Of a stretch of DNA of 64,000 nucleotides, positions 35,118 to 43,832 are shown in pieces (position 1 is the first letter of the stretch; every line of letters begins with the position of its first letter). Under the pieces are notes generated by a model. The model was given only the letters and a program-made list of their open reading frames with translations. It did no database searches and was not told where the DNA came from. The translations under genes and the position numbers were made by a program. Source of the stretch: Indibacter alkaliphilus LW1 (GTDB lineage Bacteria; Bacteroidota; Bacteroidia; Cytophagales; Cyclobacteriaceae); NCBI RefSeq assembly GCF_000295935.2, contig NZ_ALWO02000047.1, forward strand, positions 62,001-126,000, in the 5' to 3' direction.

Positions 35118-36905
35118 ATGACCATTCTGAAAATCATCCTCCTTTTGAACTTCTTTCTGACAAGCCAAGCGGAAAAAGACGAGGAACTTTATATCCGTAT
35201 CAATCAGCTGGGATACCTTCCCGAAGACAGCAAAATTGCAGTACTATTCAGCCACAACACCAAACCTGAAACTATTCAATTGATTCAATCCCGTTCAGAT
35301 AAGCTCATCAAAGAAATCAAGCCTAAAAGAATGGAAAAGGAAAATTGGGGCGGTTTTCAATATTGGGAGGCAGATTTCAGTGAAGTACGGGAAGAAGGGG
35401 AATATTTTCTCCAGAGCAAAAGGTCAAAAACCAAGTCTCCTGTATTCAAAATTGGCAACAATGCCTTTTCCAACCATCAGGAAACCTTGCTCGAATTTAT
35501 GAGACAGCAGCGCTGTGGGTATAACCCCACCTTGGACATGGTCTGCCATCAGAAGGATGGAAGGGCATTTTTTGGTCCTATGCCGGACAGCACCTTTGTA
35601 GACCTGAGCGGCGGTTGGCATGATGCAGGAGACCAATTGAAATACCTCATAACGTCAAGCTATGCGACAGCCCACATGTTGATGGCCTATAAAATGTACC
35701 CTGACCGCTTTGAGGACAAAGTAAATGCTTTGGGACAAGCAATGCCCAACGGGATTCCTGATATTCTGGATGAAGCCAAATGGGGGCTAGACTGGATACA
35801 CAAAATGCATCCTGCTCCTGATCAGCTTTTTCACCAGGTCGCAGATGATAGGGATCACCGTGGATTTAAGATCCCCAATAAGGACAACTCAGACTATGGA
35901 TGGGGAGAAAATTCCTACCGTGTGGGCTATTTTGCTACCGGCAGACCTCAAGGCTTGATGCAATACCAAAGCGAAGCTACAGGAATAGCCAATCTGGCCG
36001 GAAGAAGTGCAGCTGCCATGGCATTGGCCGCCAAGATTTGGGAGGAGGATCTGAACGACCCGGTTTTTGCGGAAAAATGCAAGAAAGCTGCCTTGTCGCT
36101 TTATGCCCTAGGCAGAGAAAAAGAAGGGTACCAACAAGGAAACTCCTACTCCGCCCCATACCGGTACAATGAAGAAACTTGGGCAGATGATATGGAGTGG
36201 GCTGCTGCGGAGCTATACAAACTGACAGGGGAAGCCAAGTACCTGGATCAGGCCAAGCACTATGCCCTAATGAGCAATACCGAAGACAGCTGGACGGTAC
36301 GTGATTCCGCTGCACACTATCAGCTATACCCTTTTATCAACATGGGACATTATTCCCTTCACGAAGTGGCAGACGAAGATTTTAAAAAGACTTTGGAAGG
36401 CTATTACCTGGACGGAATCAAATACACTTTGGCCAGAGCAGAGCGTAACCCTTTCCACATTGGCATTCCATTTATCTGGTGCAGCAACAACCTACTGACC
36501 TCTTTGGTCACACAGGTGATTTTATATGAAAAAATGAGTGGGGACAAGAGTTTTGAGCCCTTTCTGACCGCACAAAGGGACTGGTTGTTTGGCAGGAATC
36601 CTTGGGGAACATCCATGTTTACCGGGATTCCGGAAGATGGAGAATATCCGGTAGAGGTACATACCAGTACTTATGTCCTACTCGGCATGGAAGTGCCTGG
36701 AGGCTTGGTAGACGGGCCTATTTCCAGGTACATTTATAACAACCTCATTGGCCTGACACTCCACAATACTGATAAATTTGAAAGAGTACAAAACGAGAGA
36801 GTGGTGTATCACGATGATGTGGGGGATTACAGCACCAATGAACCCACCATGGATGGCACTGCCGGTGCCATTCTAATGATGACCCACTTCAGTGGAAAAA
36901 GGTAA
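35118..36905 (+). CDS. Glycoside hydrolase family 9 (cellulase-type)
   Basis: 595 residues. A weak signal peptide (MTILKIILLLNFFLTSQA) is followed by the N-terminal Ig-like domain of GH9 enzymes (about 22-112, IRINQLGYLPEDSKIAVLF) and the (alpha/alpha)6 catalytic barrel. Catalytic residues are visible as Asp169-Ala-Gly-Asp172 (GGWHDAGDQLKY) and Glu575 (YSTNEPTMDGTAGA); NPWGTSMFTG and AEYL-type blocks complete it. GH9 enzymes cleave beta-1,4-glucans or related glucans by inversion; with no carbohydrate-binding module the target may be short glucans rather than crystalline cellulose. It is a lone gene, followed by a repeat-rich gap. Confidence 0.93.
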   Translation: MTILKIILLLNFFLTSQAEKDEELYIRINQLGYLPEDSKIAVLFSHNTKPETIQLIQSRSDKLIKEIKPKRMEKENWGGFQYWEADFSEVREEGEYFLQSKRSKTKSPVFKIGNNAFSNHQETLLEFMRQQRCGYNPTLDMVCHQKDGRAFFGPMPDSTFVDLSGGWHDAGDQLKYLITSSYATAHMLMAYKMYPDRFEDKVNALGQAMPNGIPDILDEAKWGLDWIHKMHPAPDQLFHQVADDRDHRGFKIPNKDNSDYGWGENSYRVGYFATGRPQGLMQYQSEATGIANLAGRSAAAMALAAKIWEEDLNDPVFAEKCKKAALSLYALGREKEGYQQGNSYSAPYRYNEETWADDMEWAAAELYKLTGEAKYLDQAKHYALMSNTEDSWTVRDSAAHYQLYPFINMGHYSLHEVADEDFKKTLEGYYLDGIKYTLARAERNPFHIGIPFIWCSNNLLTSLVTQVILYEKMSGDKSFEPFLTAQRDWLFGRNPWGTSMFTGIPEDGEYPVEVHTSTYVLLGMEVPGGLVDGPISRYIYNNLIGLTLHNTDKFERVQNERVVYHDDVGDYSTNEPTMDGTAGAILMMTHFSGKR

Positions 36906-37084
36906 TTTGCTTCAATATTCTCTTTGCTTCTTAGCATCCTTGCGAGAAATCAAACTCTCCCTTATTCAAAGATTTGGTTTCACGCGTCGAACGCAACGAG
37001 GACGCAGCGAGTGCCGCGAGAAATAGCTATTTATCATTGATTTCCCAGTTTTTATCTTGGAAAAGTGTCTCCCGATTTAAGGTT

Positions 37085-37299
37085 CAGGAGATCCTTCGTT
37101 TATTTCTCACTACCATTGACAGATGTGGAGGGGTCGTCACCCTGAGTGATGCGAAGGATCTCTTGATAAAAAAGTTAGGAGATTCTTCGTTCGGACCATT
37201 GACATACATTGGGGGCGGCACGTCACCCTGAGTGAAACGAAGGGTCTCTTTGACTTGAGTGCAGGAGATTCTTCGTTCGTTCCTCACTTAGAATGACGG
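37085..37299. repeat. Two and a half copies of an ~80-bp palindromic repeat
   Basis: Each unit opens with a GGAGATyCTTCGTT block and closes with a CACCCTGAGTG block and a complementary CGAAGGrTCTC. In the first unit GAGATCCTTCG pairs perfectly with CGAAGGATCTC over 11 bases. Units run 37085-37164, 37175-37252 and a half unit 37262-37299. The gap 36906-37084 has a partial copy of the tail of the 130-bp repeat (36921-36960) and no gene. The open frame at 36974-37231 is repeat-derived. Confidence 0.8.
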
Positions 37300-37307
37300 G
37301 TTTGCAG

Positions 37308-37415
37308 ATGTCATTCCCTTTCTGTAAATGCAAAATTTTAAAATCTCAGAATGACGTACACCAACTGCCATTTCCTTTCTGTTAATGCAAAATTTCAATA
37401 TCCCAGCATGACGTC
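37308..37415. repeat. Short tandem duplication
   Basis: The segment with TTTCTGTAAATGCAAAATTT and CTCAGAATGACGT (about 37308-37357) recurs about 58 bases later as TTTCTGTTAATGCAAAATTT and CCCAGCATGACGT (about 37366-37415). The second unit runs into the 130-bp direct repeat. Confidence 0.6.
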
Positions 37416-37533
37416 ATCTTTTTACCTCCGGTTTAAGACCTTTATTGATTTTCTGTTCAATCGTATAGAATCAGGCATTCAAATTTTCTAATTCCTTTGC
37501 TTCTTTGCGTCCTTGCGAGAAAAAAACTCCGCG
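37404..37533 (+). repeat. Direct repeat, left copy (130 bp)
   Basis: Starts CAGCATGAC, contains TTAAGACCTTTA and the block CTTCTTTGCGTCCTTGCGAG, and ends ACTCCGCG. A second copy of exactly the same length and orientation is at 38746-38875, on the far side of the Bro-N/Fic gene. Similarity is clear in the middle and the last 35 bases, weaker elsewhere. Confidence 0.7.
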
Positions 37534-37620
37534 ATCCTACCGAAAAAAATTAGGACAAGTTTTACCCCTCTTAAAACTCTGCGTGAACTATCCGGGTGAG
37601 AAATAAAACCCCTCTCCTAT

Positions 37621-38487
37621 TCACTCCTCATAATAATAGGAGTAATCAATCCCTTTCATGAACATTTCCCTGTCATTGATCTTTGAAGTGAGCGCATTTT
37701 CTATCAGTTGCATAAGAACACTGCTGTCAACCGTACTAATAATCATTGCATTCATGTAGCTATCCTTACTAATTTTACTCCAGTCCACACATTTTTTCAA
37801 TTGCTTTTTAAGCATCAAATCCAGCCATATCCTTGTACTTCTGCCATTACCTTCCAAAAAGGGGTGTGCTTTATTCATTTCCGTATACTTCAAAATAATC
37901 TCCTCCAATGTGCTTTGAGGCATGTCATCTATTTGTTGCAAGGTGCTCTTTAAGTGTTGGGCATATACAAACCTATACCCTCCTTTTGAAATACTTTTTT
38001 CTCTGATTTGACCGGCAAAGTCATACAAACCTCCAAATAAATAGGCATGAATCTGTTGTAATCCCTTGGTAGTGCCTACTTCTATTGCGTTGATGAGATT
38101 GCTATCAAAGAGAGTGTAGGCTTTCTTTTTACTTTGACCATCAATGCTAGTATCGCTATAGAGAAACCAGTCTAAAAACTTATTTGCCTTATTATTGGGG
38201 AAACTTTTGCATAGTTCAATTACTCCATCACTATCCAACATATCCGTTTTATAACTTTTGCCGTCTGCGGCTCTTAATTTCAGTTGGGTAGTGTCACTAA
38301 CCAACTGAAGGTTTTCCTTTTTCAGCTTAGCTTTCAGGTACTTCCAATAGTTTCGGACTTTTTTGTAATCTGGCTCTTCATTCAACACTCCAACAATATC
38401 CAAAACACTAAACCACCATTTGGAACTTTCATCGTCCCAAACGGCGCGTACCTCACGGTCATCAAAAAAACGGATGGATAGTTTCAT
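37621..38487 (-). CDS. Bro-N/Fic domain protein
   Basis: 288 residues. Residues about 5-110 are a Bro-N-like domain ([47 protein letters not shown]), known from phage antirepressors and usually DNA-binding. Residues about 120-285 are a Fic domain with the active-site loop H208-P-F-L-E-G-N-G-R216-x-x-R219, intact for AMP transfer. The C-terminus ends S283-Y-Y-Y-E-E, close to the class III inhibitory motif (S/T)xxxE(G/N), here with Glu in the last place. The fusion suggests an AMPylating toxin with in-built control or self-regulation. It sits alone, facing no antitoxin gene, between two direct repeats in a repeat-rich gap. Confidence 0.88.
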   Translation of the reverse strand: MKLSIRFFDDREVRAVWDDESSKWWFSVLDIVGVLNEEPDYKKVRNYWKYLKAKLKKENLQLVSDTTQLKLRAADGKSYKTDMLDSDGVIELCKSFPNNKANKFLDWFLYSDTSIDGQSKKKAYTLFDSNLINAIEVGTTKGLQQIHAYLFGGLYDFAGQIREKSISKGGYRFVYAQHLKSTLQQIDDMPQSTLEEIILKYTEMNKAHPFLEGNGRSTRIWLDLMLKKQLKKCVDWSKISKDSYMNAMIISTVDSSVLMQLIENALTSKINDREMFMKGIDYSYYYEE

Positions 38488-38610
38488 GGCTATTGGCTAA
38501 TATATTCGATTTGTCCAATTTACTTCATATACATGAAGATCTAATTATCCTAGAACCTGAAACTAAGTCATTTTTTACTTTTTGAAATTGAAATAAATCT
38601 ATTACCAATT

Positions 38611-38706
38611 TGGTTCAACCCTTTCAGGGTTGGATCTCAACTCAATTTTATAAAATCCCCGGGTTGCTACCCGGGGCTATTCATGGTTTAACCCCCTCCG
38701 GGGTTT
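38611..38706. repeat. Triple-hairpin palindromic element
   Basis: Three perfect hairpins follow each other: CAACCCT/AGGGTTG (38616-38632, 3-base loop), CCCCGGGT/ACCCGGGG (38657-38676, 4-base loop) and AACCCC/GGGGTT (38690-38705, 4-base loop). GC-rich stems are joined by AT-rich spacers. No reading frame fits it. It looks like one of the short repeated intergenic elements of this phylum; copy number cannot be told from the window. Confidence 0.75.
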
Positions 38707-38745
38707 TCTAGTCATCTCGATGATGTAATTGTCAATTTAATAACT

Positions 38746-38875
38746 CAGCATGACCTAGGTTATTATTGCCGTTTTAAGACCTTTAAAGGTTTTCAGTCAA
38801 ATCGCAAATAATCAGGTAATTCCATTCACTAATCTCTTTTCTTCTTTGCGCCTTTGCGAGAAATCAAACTCCGCG
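38746..38875 (+). repeat. Direct repeat, right copy (130 bp)
   Basis: Same order of blocks as the copy at 37404-37533: CAGCATGAC at the start, TTAAGACCTTTA inside, CTTCTTTGCGCCTTTGCGAG and ACTCCGCG at the end. The rest of the gap 38488-38963 holds the triple-hairpin element and no gene. Confidence 0.7.
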
Positions 38876-38904
38876 TGAACCTTACCGTTACCCCTTAAAA
38901 AACG

Positions 38905-38933
38905 AAAAAGGCCAGTCCAGTGGACTGACCTTA
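38905..38933 (-). terminator. Terminator of the HtrA protease gene
   Basis: Stem CAGTCCA/TGGACTG extended by AAGG/CCTT on the outside (38908-38932). On the minus strand it is followed by TTTTTCGTTTTTT, so it ends the htrA transcript. Confidence 0.85.
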
Positions 38934-38963
38934 TTTCAAACACAAAACAACTTAACACTTTAC

Positions 38964-40460
38964 CTAATCTATCTTGATCTCGAAGTAATACTCCTGACCA
39001 TTAGGATACACACCTAATATAACTATCTCTTCTCCTTTATTGTTTTGCAGGATTTCAGAAAGATCGTCAGCTCCGGAGATTCTATACCTGCCGTCCTGAC
39101 CGATCACCGAGGTAATTATAAATCCAACCTTAGCACCTGATTTCTTCCATGCTTCATTGTCAATGCTAACTATGGCCGCACCTCCCTGGATATTTAACCT
39201 GGTTTTGGCATCTGCCTTAACATCCTCAAATGTCACCCCACTGAATACACTTCTTTTTGGAGCTTCTTTACGGATAATTTTGGTATCTCCTGAAATATTC
39301 TTCAGCGTAGCCATTGTTGTCTGTTCCTGACCTTTTCTCATGTAGCGGACTTCGACTTTATCTCCAGGACGTTTTCTGGCTACCATTTCCTGAAGTTTGG
39401 CCACATTGTGGGTTTCCGTTCCATCTACTCCGACGATAACATCACCTTTTTTCAGCCCTGCTTCCTCTCCTCCGGAACCTTCATTGACTTCCATGATATA
39501 TACGCCGCGGTTAAGCCCTATAGTCTCACCCAAATATTCTTCCAACTCTGGACTAACATCTCTGATCTGCACGCCCAACAAACCTCTCTGAACAGTGCCA
39601 AATTCCAACAAATCATCCATCACTTTTTTCACAATAGAAGTAGGTATGGCAAACGCATATCCATTAAATGTTCCTGTACGGGAAGCAATAGCGGTATTGA
39701 TCCCGATCAGTTCACCCGCCAAGTTAACCAAAGCTCCACCTGAATTCCCAGGGTTGACCACAGCATCTGTCTGCAAAAAGGCCTCTATCTGAAGATTATT
39801 TTCAAGATCTCTTAAAATGCCAATATTTCTAGCCTTGGCACTGATGATTCCTGCGGTTACTGTAGAGGTGAGATCAAAAGGGTTTCCCACTGCCAACACC
39901 CACTCACCTACATTTACCTGATCGGAATCGCCAAACCTAACAAAAGGCAGCCCTTTAGCTTCAATTTTGATCAGAGCCAAATCAGTAGTAGGATCGGTCC
40001 CGATTACTCTTGCTGAGTATCTTGTATTGTCCTCCAAAGAAATATCTATTCTTGTGGCATTTTCTATCACGTGGTTATTGGTGACAATATATCCATCTTC
40101 AGATATAATCACTCCCGATCCGGAACTCCTTCCTTCTCTTGGAGCGCCTCCCCTATCAGGAGATCTAAAACCAAAAAACTCTTCAAATGGATCTGCTCCT
40201 CTTTGCCTCTGGGAAACAGTCACACTACTTTTGACATGGACTACAGCAGGGGTGACCATTTGTGCGGAAGCCACGAAATTGATACCATCAGGTACCGTAA
40301 ATTTGTCATTGGATAGCCAGTTGACCAAACTGGTGTCTTGTTTATCTGTAAAATTGGTTGCGGAATTCTGCTTCGAAAGGTAGCTGGCTCCGGCCAATGC
40401 AACTACTCCTCCAATCAAAGAAGCTAAGATAATCCCTAGGAAGAATTGTTTTTTATTCAT
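38964..40460 (-). CDS. HtrA/DegP-type periplasmic serine protease
   Basis: Start taken at ATG 40460, which gives a clean membrane/signal segment (FFLGIILASLIGGVVALAGA); an upstream ATG at 40493 would add eleven residues. About 498 residues. The trypsin-like triad is His130 (VTNNHVIE), Asp160 (PTTDLALI) and Ser240 (VNPGNSGGALVN). A PDZ domain follows (GLKKGDVIVGVDGTETHNV) and a second, degenerate PDZ-like tail. The family degrades or refolds damaged envelope proteins. It is followed on the same strand by its own terminator. Upstream, separated by about 190 bases, is hsp20, also a stress gene. Confidence 0.95.
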   Translation of the reverse strand: MNKKQFFLGIILASLIGGVVALAGASYLSKQNSATNFTDKQDTSLVNWLSNDKFTVPDGINFVASAQMVTPAVVHVKSSVTVSQRQRGADPFEEFFGFRSPDRGGAPREGRSSGSGVIISEDGYIVTNNHVIENATRIDISLEDNTRYSARVIGTDPTTDLALIKIEAKGLPFVRFGDSDQVNVGEWVLAVGNPFDLTSTVTAGIISAKARNIGILRDLENNLQIEAFLQTDAVVNPGNSGGALVNLAGELIGINTAIASRTGTFNGYAFAIPTSIVKKVMDDLLEFGTVQRGLLGVQIRDVSPELEEYLGETIGLNRGVYIMEVNEGSGGEEAGLKKGDVIVGVDGTETHNVAKLQEMVARKRPGDKVEVRYMRKGQEQTTMATLKNISGDTKIIRKEAPKRSVFSGVTFEDVKADAKTRLNIQGGAAIVSIDNEAWKKSGAKVGFIITSVIGQDGRYRISGADDLSEILQNNKGEEIVILGVYPNGQEYYFEIKID

Positions 40461-40620
40461 TTCAACGTGGTTTAAGTTCTGTATTTGATACACGTAATTT
40501 ACTTTCTACCGTTTGCAAAAATCAGACTGAATCAAGAAACCCTAAGCGCTTTTAACAAGGTTTAACCGAATCATTAGTATTGAATCAAGCTGGTTTATTG
40601 TAAACTACTACAATCTAAAC

Positions 40621-40650
40621 AAAAAAAAAGGAAGTGGGTTTCCCCACTTG
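40621..40650 (-). terminator. Terminator of the hsp20 gene
   Basis: AAGTGGG (40632-40638) and CCCACTT (40643-40649) form a hairpin with a 4-base loop, followed on the minus strand by CC and a run of nine T. Confidence 0.9.
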
Positions 40651-40651
40651 C

Positions 40652-41080
40652 CTATTTTACTTCAATAGTGGTTTTATTGGCCTTTTTTTCTGTTTTCGGA
40701 AGCATGAGTTTCAGCAATCCGTCTTCATATTTGGCAGAGATATTTGCTCCATCTACATCTTCCGGCAAATAAAAAGACCTGCTGAAAGAGCCGTAGTGGG
40801 TTTCCACAGAATGGTAATTTTTACCTTCTTTTTTTTCTTCCATCTTCCTTTCTCCTGAAATGATCAGTCTGCCATCTTCCATCTCAAGTTTGAAATCCGA
40901 TTTTTTCATTCCAGGCACAGAAACCTGAATTTCATATTTTTCATCATCTTCTGCAATATCCACGGCCGGTGTGAATTTTTTCACACTCTGACCTATGCTG
41001 TCGTTGAAGAATCTGTCCAACATACTTGAAAATGTAGCTGGATACTGAGGCTCCAATTGGTTATATCTTGCGAGTTTCAT
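40652..41080 (-). CDS. Small heat shock protein Hsp20
   Basis: 142 residues with the alpha-crystallin domain: FTPAVDIAEDDEKYEIQVSV, KLEMEDGRLIISGERK and the FSRSFYLPEDVDGANISAKY block; the C-terminal I/L-x-I/L-like tail is weak. Small heat shock proteins hold unfolded proteins for refolding. It is a single-gene unit closed by a strong terminator and lies next to the HtrA protease, another stress gene. Confidence 0.96.
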   Translation of the reverse strand: MKLARYNQLEPQYPATFSSMLDRFFNDSIGQSVKKFTPAVDIAEDDEKYEIQVSVPGMKKSDFKLEMEDGRLIISGERKMEEKKEGKNYHSVETHYGSFSRSFYLPEDVDGANISAKYEDGLLKLMLPKTEKKANKTTIEVK

Positions 41081-41232
41081 AGTGGTAATAGTTTTAGATT
41101 ATTGATTAAAATGATCACACTTACTCTTCCATAAATTATATACCAGGGGATATTCTGCGCCATATTGACGTGGTTAATACCTAAATCACCAATAAACAGG
41201 TCATATTGGCAGTAAAAATAAGGGTTTTATCC

Positions 41233-41240
41233 TACATTTG
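41233..41240 (+). promoter_or_regulatory. Candidate -7 box for the MscS-type channel gene
   Basis: TACATTTG fits TAnnTTTG and is 51 bases ahead of the ATG at 41291. No good -33 TTTG was found 17-23 bases upstream. Confidence 0.4.
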
Positions 41241-41290
41241 TCTTTGAGTAAGAATCACTCTATCTTTTAGCAGCTAATTATCGAAGCAGT

Positions 41291-43798
41291 ATGCCATTCA
41301 AAATTGTTTTTTCAGGTTTTCTCCTTCTAAGCCTTTCATTTTTGCCGGTTTTTGGACAAGAGGAAAGTGTAAGTCGATCAGTGGACTCTCTCTTGATTAG
41401 CAATGGAGACAAGCCCCCTGTTGATACCGTCCCAAGCATGCCCAGAACAAGTCTTGAAGCCAGTATTCAGCGGACACAGGAAGCCTCTTTTAAAATTGGA
41501 AGGGTCAATCAGATTTTAAGGAAGGAACTAGACACCACGGATATTGCACTTTTGATCCCTCAAGCAGATAGATTTACCCAGACGGTAGAGTCGAGGCTAG
41601 ACAATCCGGAATCCAAAATCAACCTCAGATACATCAATGCCCTTCTCAATTGGAGAGAAAGCATAGGAGAAAAAATCAATAATGAGGACAAGAATATCAG
41701 CAATCGTATTCAACAACTGGCATTGGTCAAACAAAAACTCGACTCCATAAGGCAGGATGATATTATCCGAGGCCAATTGAGGGATACTACGCTGCTTCCC
41801 GAATACCAACAGTCTTTAAGAACATTAAGAACCAATTTAGAACTTGCCGACAGCACCCTCAATGCCCAAAGACTGAGTGTAGCAAGGTTCCAATCAAGGG
41901 TCGCCAATCTCAACATTCGGATCAAGGAAATAGATGAAAGATTGCACAGCGAAAAAAGGATATTGGAAAGGGCTTTGTTTTCCAAAGAAACCAATTACAT
42001 CTGGGAACCGAGAGAGTTTCCCAACACTGAAAGATTGATAGATATTTTCAGGGATTCCTTAAGATTCAACATCATCATTCTGGGTGGCTATATCAACAAT
42101 CACCTTGGACTGACTGCCTTTTTGATCATATTGGCTTTGCTGATGTACCGATGGGCAAGCACCAACCTTAAAAAAATCCGAAGTGAAAAGGAATTTGCCA
42201 CCATTATTATGGCCCGGATCAGGTACCTTCCCAGGCATCCATTTTTGTCCAGTTTATTATTTATTTTGGCAATAGCGCCTCTTTTATTCACTAATCCTCC
42301 TGTATCGTTTTTTATATTTATTTTGATTCTGACAGTCAGCATTTCGGGCATTTTACTCAGACTTAGGATTGGTAAAAGAGGAATGAAAGTTTGGCTGCTT
42401 CTTTACGGATTATTTGTAATTAGTGCTGCCAGCAACCTATATTGGGAAATAGCCTTTCAAGAAAGATGGCACCTGTTATTTTTTAATGTAGCTGGGATTT
42501 TATTGGGACTGAAGTTGATCAGATTGCAAAAAATGGAAAAAGAGTCCATTCCGGAATATGTCCACATTTTGGCCAAAATTTATATCTCATTTTGCTCTGT
42601 ATCCATCCTAGCAAATATTTTTGGAAGATTTAGTCTTGCAAAAATGATAGGAATCACTGCGACACTCAGCCTTTTGCATGCTATTAGTCTGATTATTTTC
42701 ATCATCATCATCAAGGAATTCATCTACCTTCAGATTGAAGTCAGCCGTAAAAATGAGAATGAATTCACTTCGGTCATTGATTTTTATGATATCCAAAAAA
42801 GAATCAACAGCCTTTTTTCCTATCTGGCCATTGCCATCTGGGCATATTACTTTTTTGAAAGTCTTACAATTCTGGAAACCTTACTGGAAGGAATAGGAGA
42901 ATTTCTTTCCAAGCCTAGAAATATCCTTAATGCCACATTCACATTTGCACAAATCGCTGTATTTATATTGGTGGTTTACATTTCCACATTCCTTGCCAAC
43001 ACCGTAGCTTATTTTGCCAATATCAAGGACCAGCAAAATGTGAACTTCAGGAATAAAAGACTGGGGTCTTCTATTCTATTGATCCGTCTTGCAGTATTGA
43101 CCGTAGGTTTTCTGATCGCTATTGCGGCATCCGGCATACCGGTGGACAAAATTGCCATTGTCCTTGGGGCATTGTCCGTGGGTATTGGTTTTGGCCTGCA
43201 GACCATAGTCAACAACTTGGTATCCGGAGTAATTCTGGCCTTTGAAAGACCCATTCAGATCGGGGATGTCATACAGGTCGGAAGTATAGAGGGTACTGTC
43301 AGGGAAATTGGGATTAGGGCCAGTAAAATCAAAAACTGGGACGGTGCAGAGGTGATCATTCCAAACGGTGACCTTCTCGCCCAACAACTGACAAACTGGA
43401 CACTCTCTGACAAACAACGCAGAGTGGAACTGATCATCGGAGTTAGTTACAATGCTGATATGGATCTCGTGACTGAGCTTATCCAAAAGGAACTCGACCA
43501 GGAAGAAATTCTCAAAAATCCTCAGCCCCGAGTTTATCTGCAGACTTTCGCTGATAACTCCGTCAATTTCAGGGTACTCTTCTGGGTCAATGACATCGAT
43601 ATTTGGGTAATCCTCCGAGACCAGGTCATGCGCAGCATCTGGAAAGCATTCAAGGAAAATAAGGTGGAAATTCCGTTCCCTCAGAGGGACCTACATGTCA
43701 AAAGCTTCCCTGGACTGATCAAAGAAAGTATTTCAAAAGCTTTAGATATAGAGGAAAGCGCGAATGAAGGTGAAAAAAGAAACCCTGACAAAACTTAA
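41291..43798 (+). CDS. Large MscS-family mechanosensitive channel
   Basis: 835 residues. After a signal peptide (ending LPVFGQ) there is a periplasmic region of about 230 residues rich in coiled coil (RIQQLALVKQKLDSIRQDD; LNIRIKEIDERLHSEKRILE). At least eight membrane helices follow and then the MscS core: pore helix region GALSVGIGFGLQTIVNNLVS, beta domain RPIQIGDVIQVGSIEGTVRE and NWDGAEVIIPNGDLL. Such large forms (MscK/YbdG-like) open under membrane tension to release solutes. The gene ends inside a terminator stem that also closes the convergent rlmB gene. Confidence 0.95.
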   Translation: MPFKIVFSGFLLLSLSFLPVFGQEESVSRSVDSLLISNGDKPPVDTVPSMPRTSLEASIQRTQEASFKIGRVNQILRKELDTTDIALLIPQADRFTQTVESRLDNPESKINLRYINALLNWRESIGEKINNEDKNISNRIQQLALVKQKLDSIRQDDIIRGQLRDTTLLPEYQQSLRTLRTNLELADSTLNAQRLSVARFQSRVANLNIRIKEIDERLHSEKRILERALFSKETNYIWEPREFPNTERLIDIFRDSLRFNIIILGGYINNHLGLTAFLIILALLMYRWASTNLKKIRSEKEFATIIMARIRYLPRHPFLSSLLFILAIAPLLFTNPPVSFFIFILILTVSISGILLRLRIGKRGMKVWLLLYGLFVISAASNLYWEIAFQERWHLLFFNVAGILLGLKLIRLQKMEKESIPEYVHILAKIYISFCSVSILANIFGRFSLAKMIGITATLSLLHAISLIIFIIIIKEFIYLQIEVSRKNENEFTSVIDFYDIQKRINSLFSYLAIAIWAYYFFESLTILETLLEGIGEFLSKPRNILNATFTFAQIAVFILVVYISTFLANTVAYFANIKDQQNVNFRNKRLGSSILLIRLAVLTVGFLIAIAASGIPVDKIAIVLGALSVGIGFGLQTIVNNLVSGVILAFERPIQIGDVIQVGSIEGTVREIGIRASKIKNWDGAEVIIPNGDLLAQQLTNWTLSDKQRRVELIIGVSYNADMDLVTELIQKELDQEEILKNPQPRVYLQTFADNSVNFRVLFWVNDIDIWVILRDQVMRSIWKAFKENKVEIPFPQRDLHVKSFPGLIKESISKALDIEESANEGEKRNPDKT

Positions 43799-43816
43799 AA
43801 TCTGTCAGGGTTATTT
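43781..43816. terminator. Bidirectional terminator
   Basis: AACCCTGACA (43781-43790) and TGTCAGGGTT (43803-43812) are a perfect 10-bp stem, with AT-rich sequence on both sides. The first arm lies within the last codons of the channel gene. Confidence 0.82.
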
Positions 43817-43832
43817 AAAAGAGGCGTTTAGA

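Noticed and set aside
36974-37231. An 85-residue frame after the glycosidase gene
   Set aside because: It falls across palindromic repeats and reads as repeat-derived sequence.
37085-37299. A CRISPR array
   Set aside because: Units are about 80 bases, palindromic, adjacent with short spacers and no cas genes are present; this is a repeat element.
39967-40383. A 138-residue plus-strand frame in the protease gene
   Set aside because: Antisense to the catalytic domain; no supporting feature.
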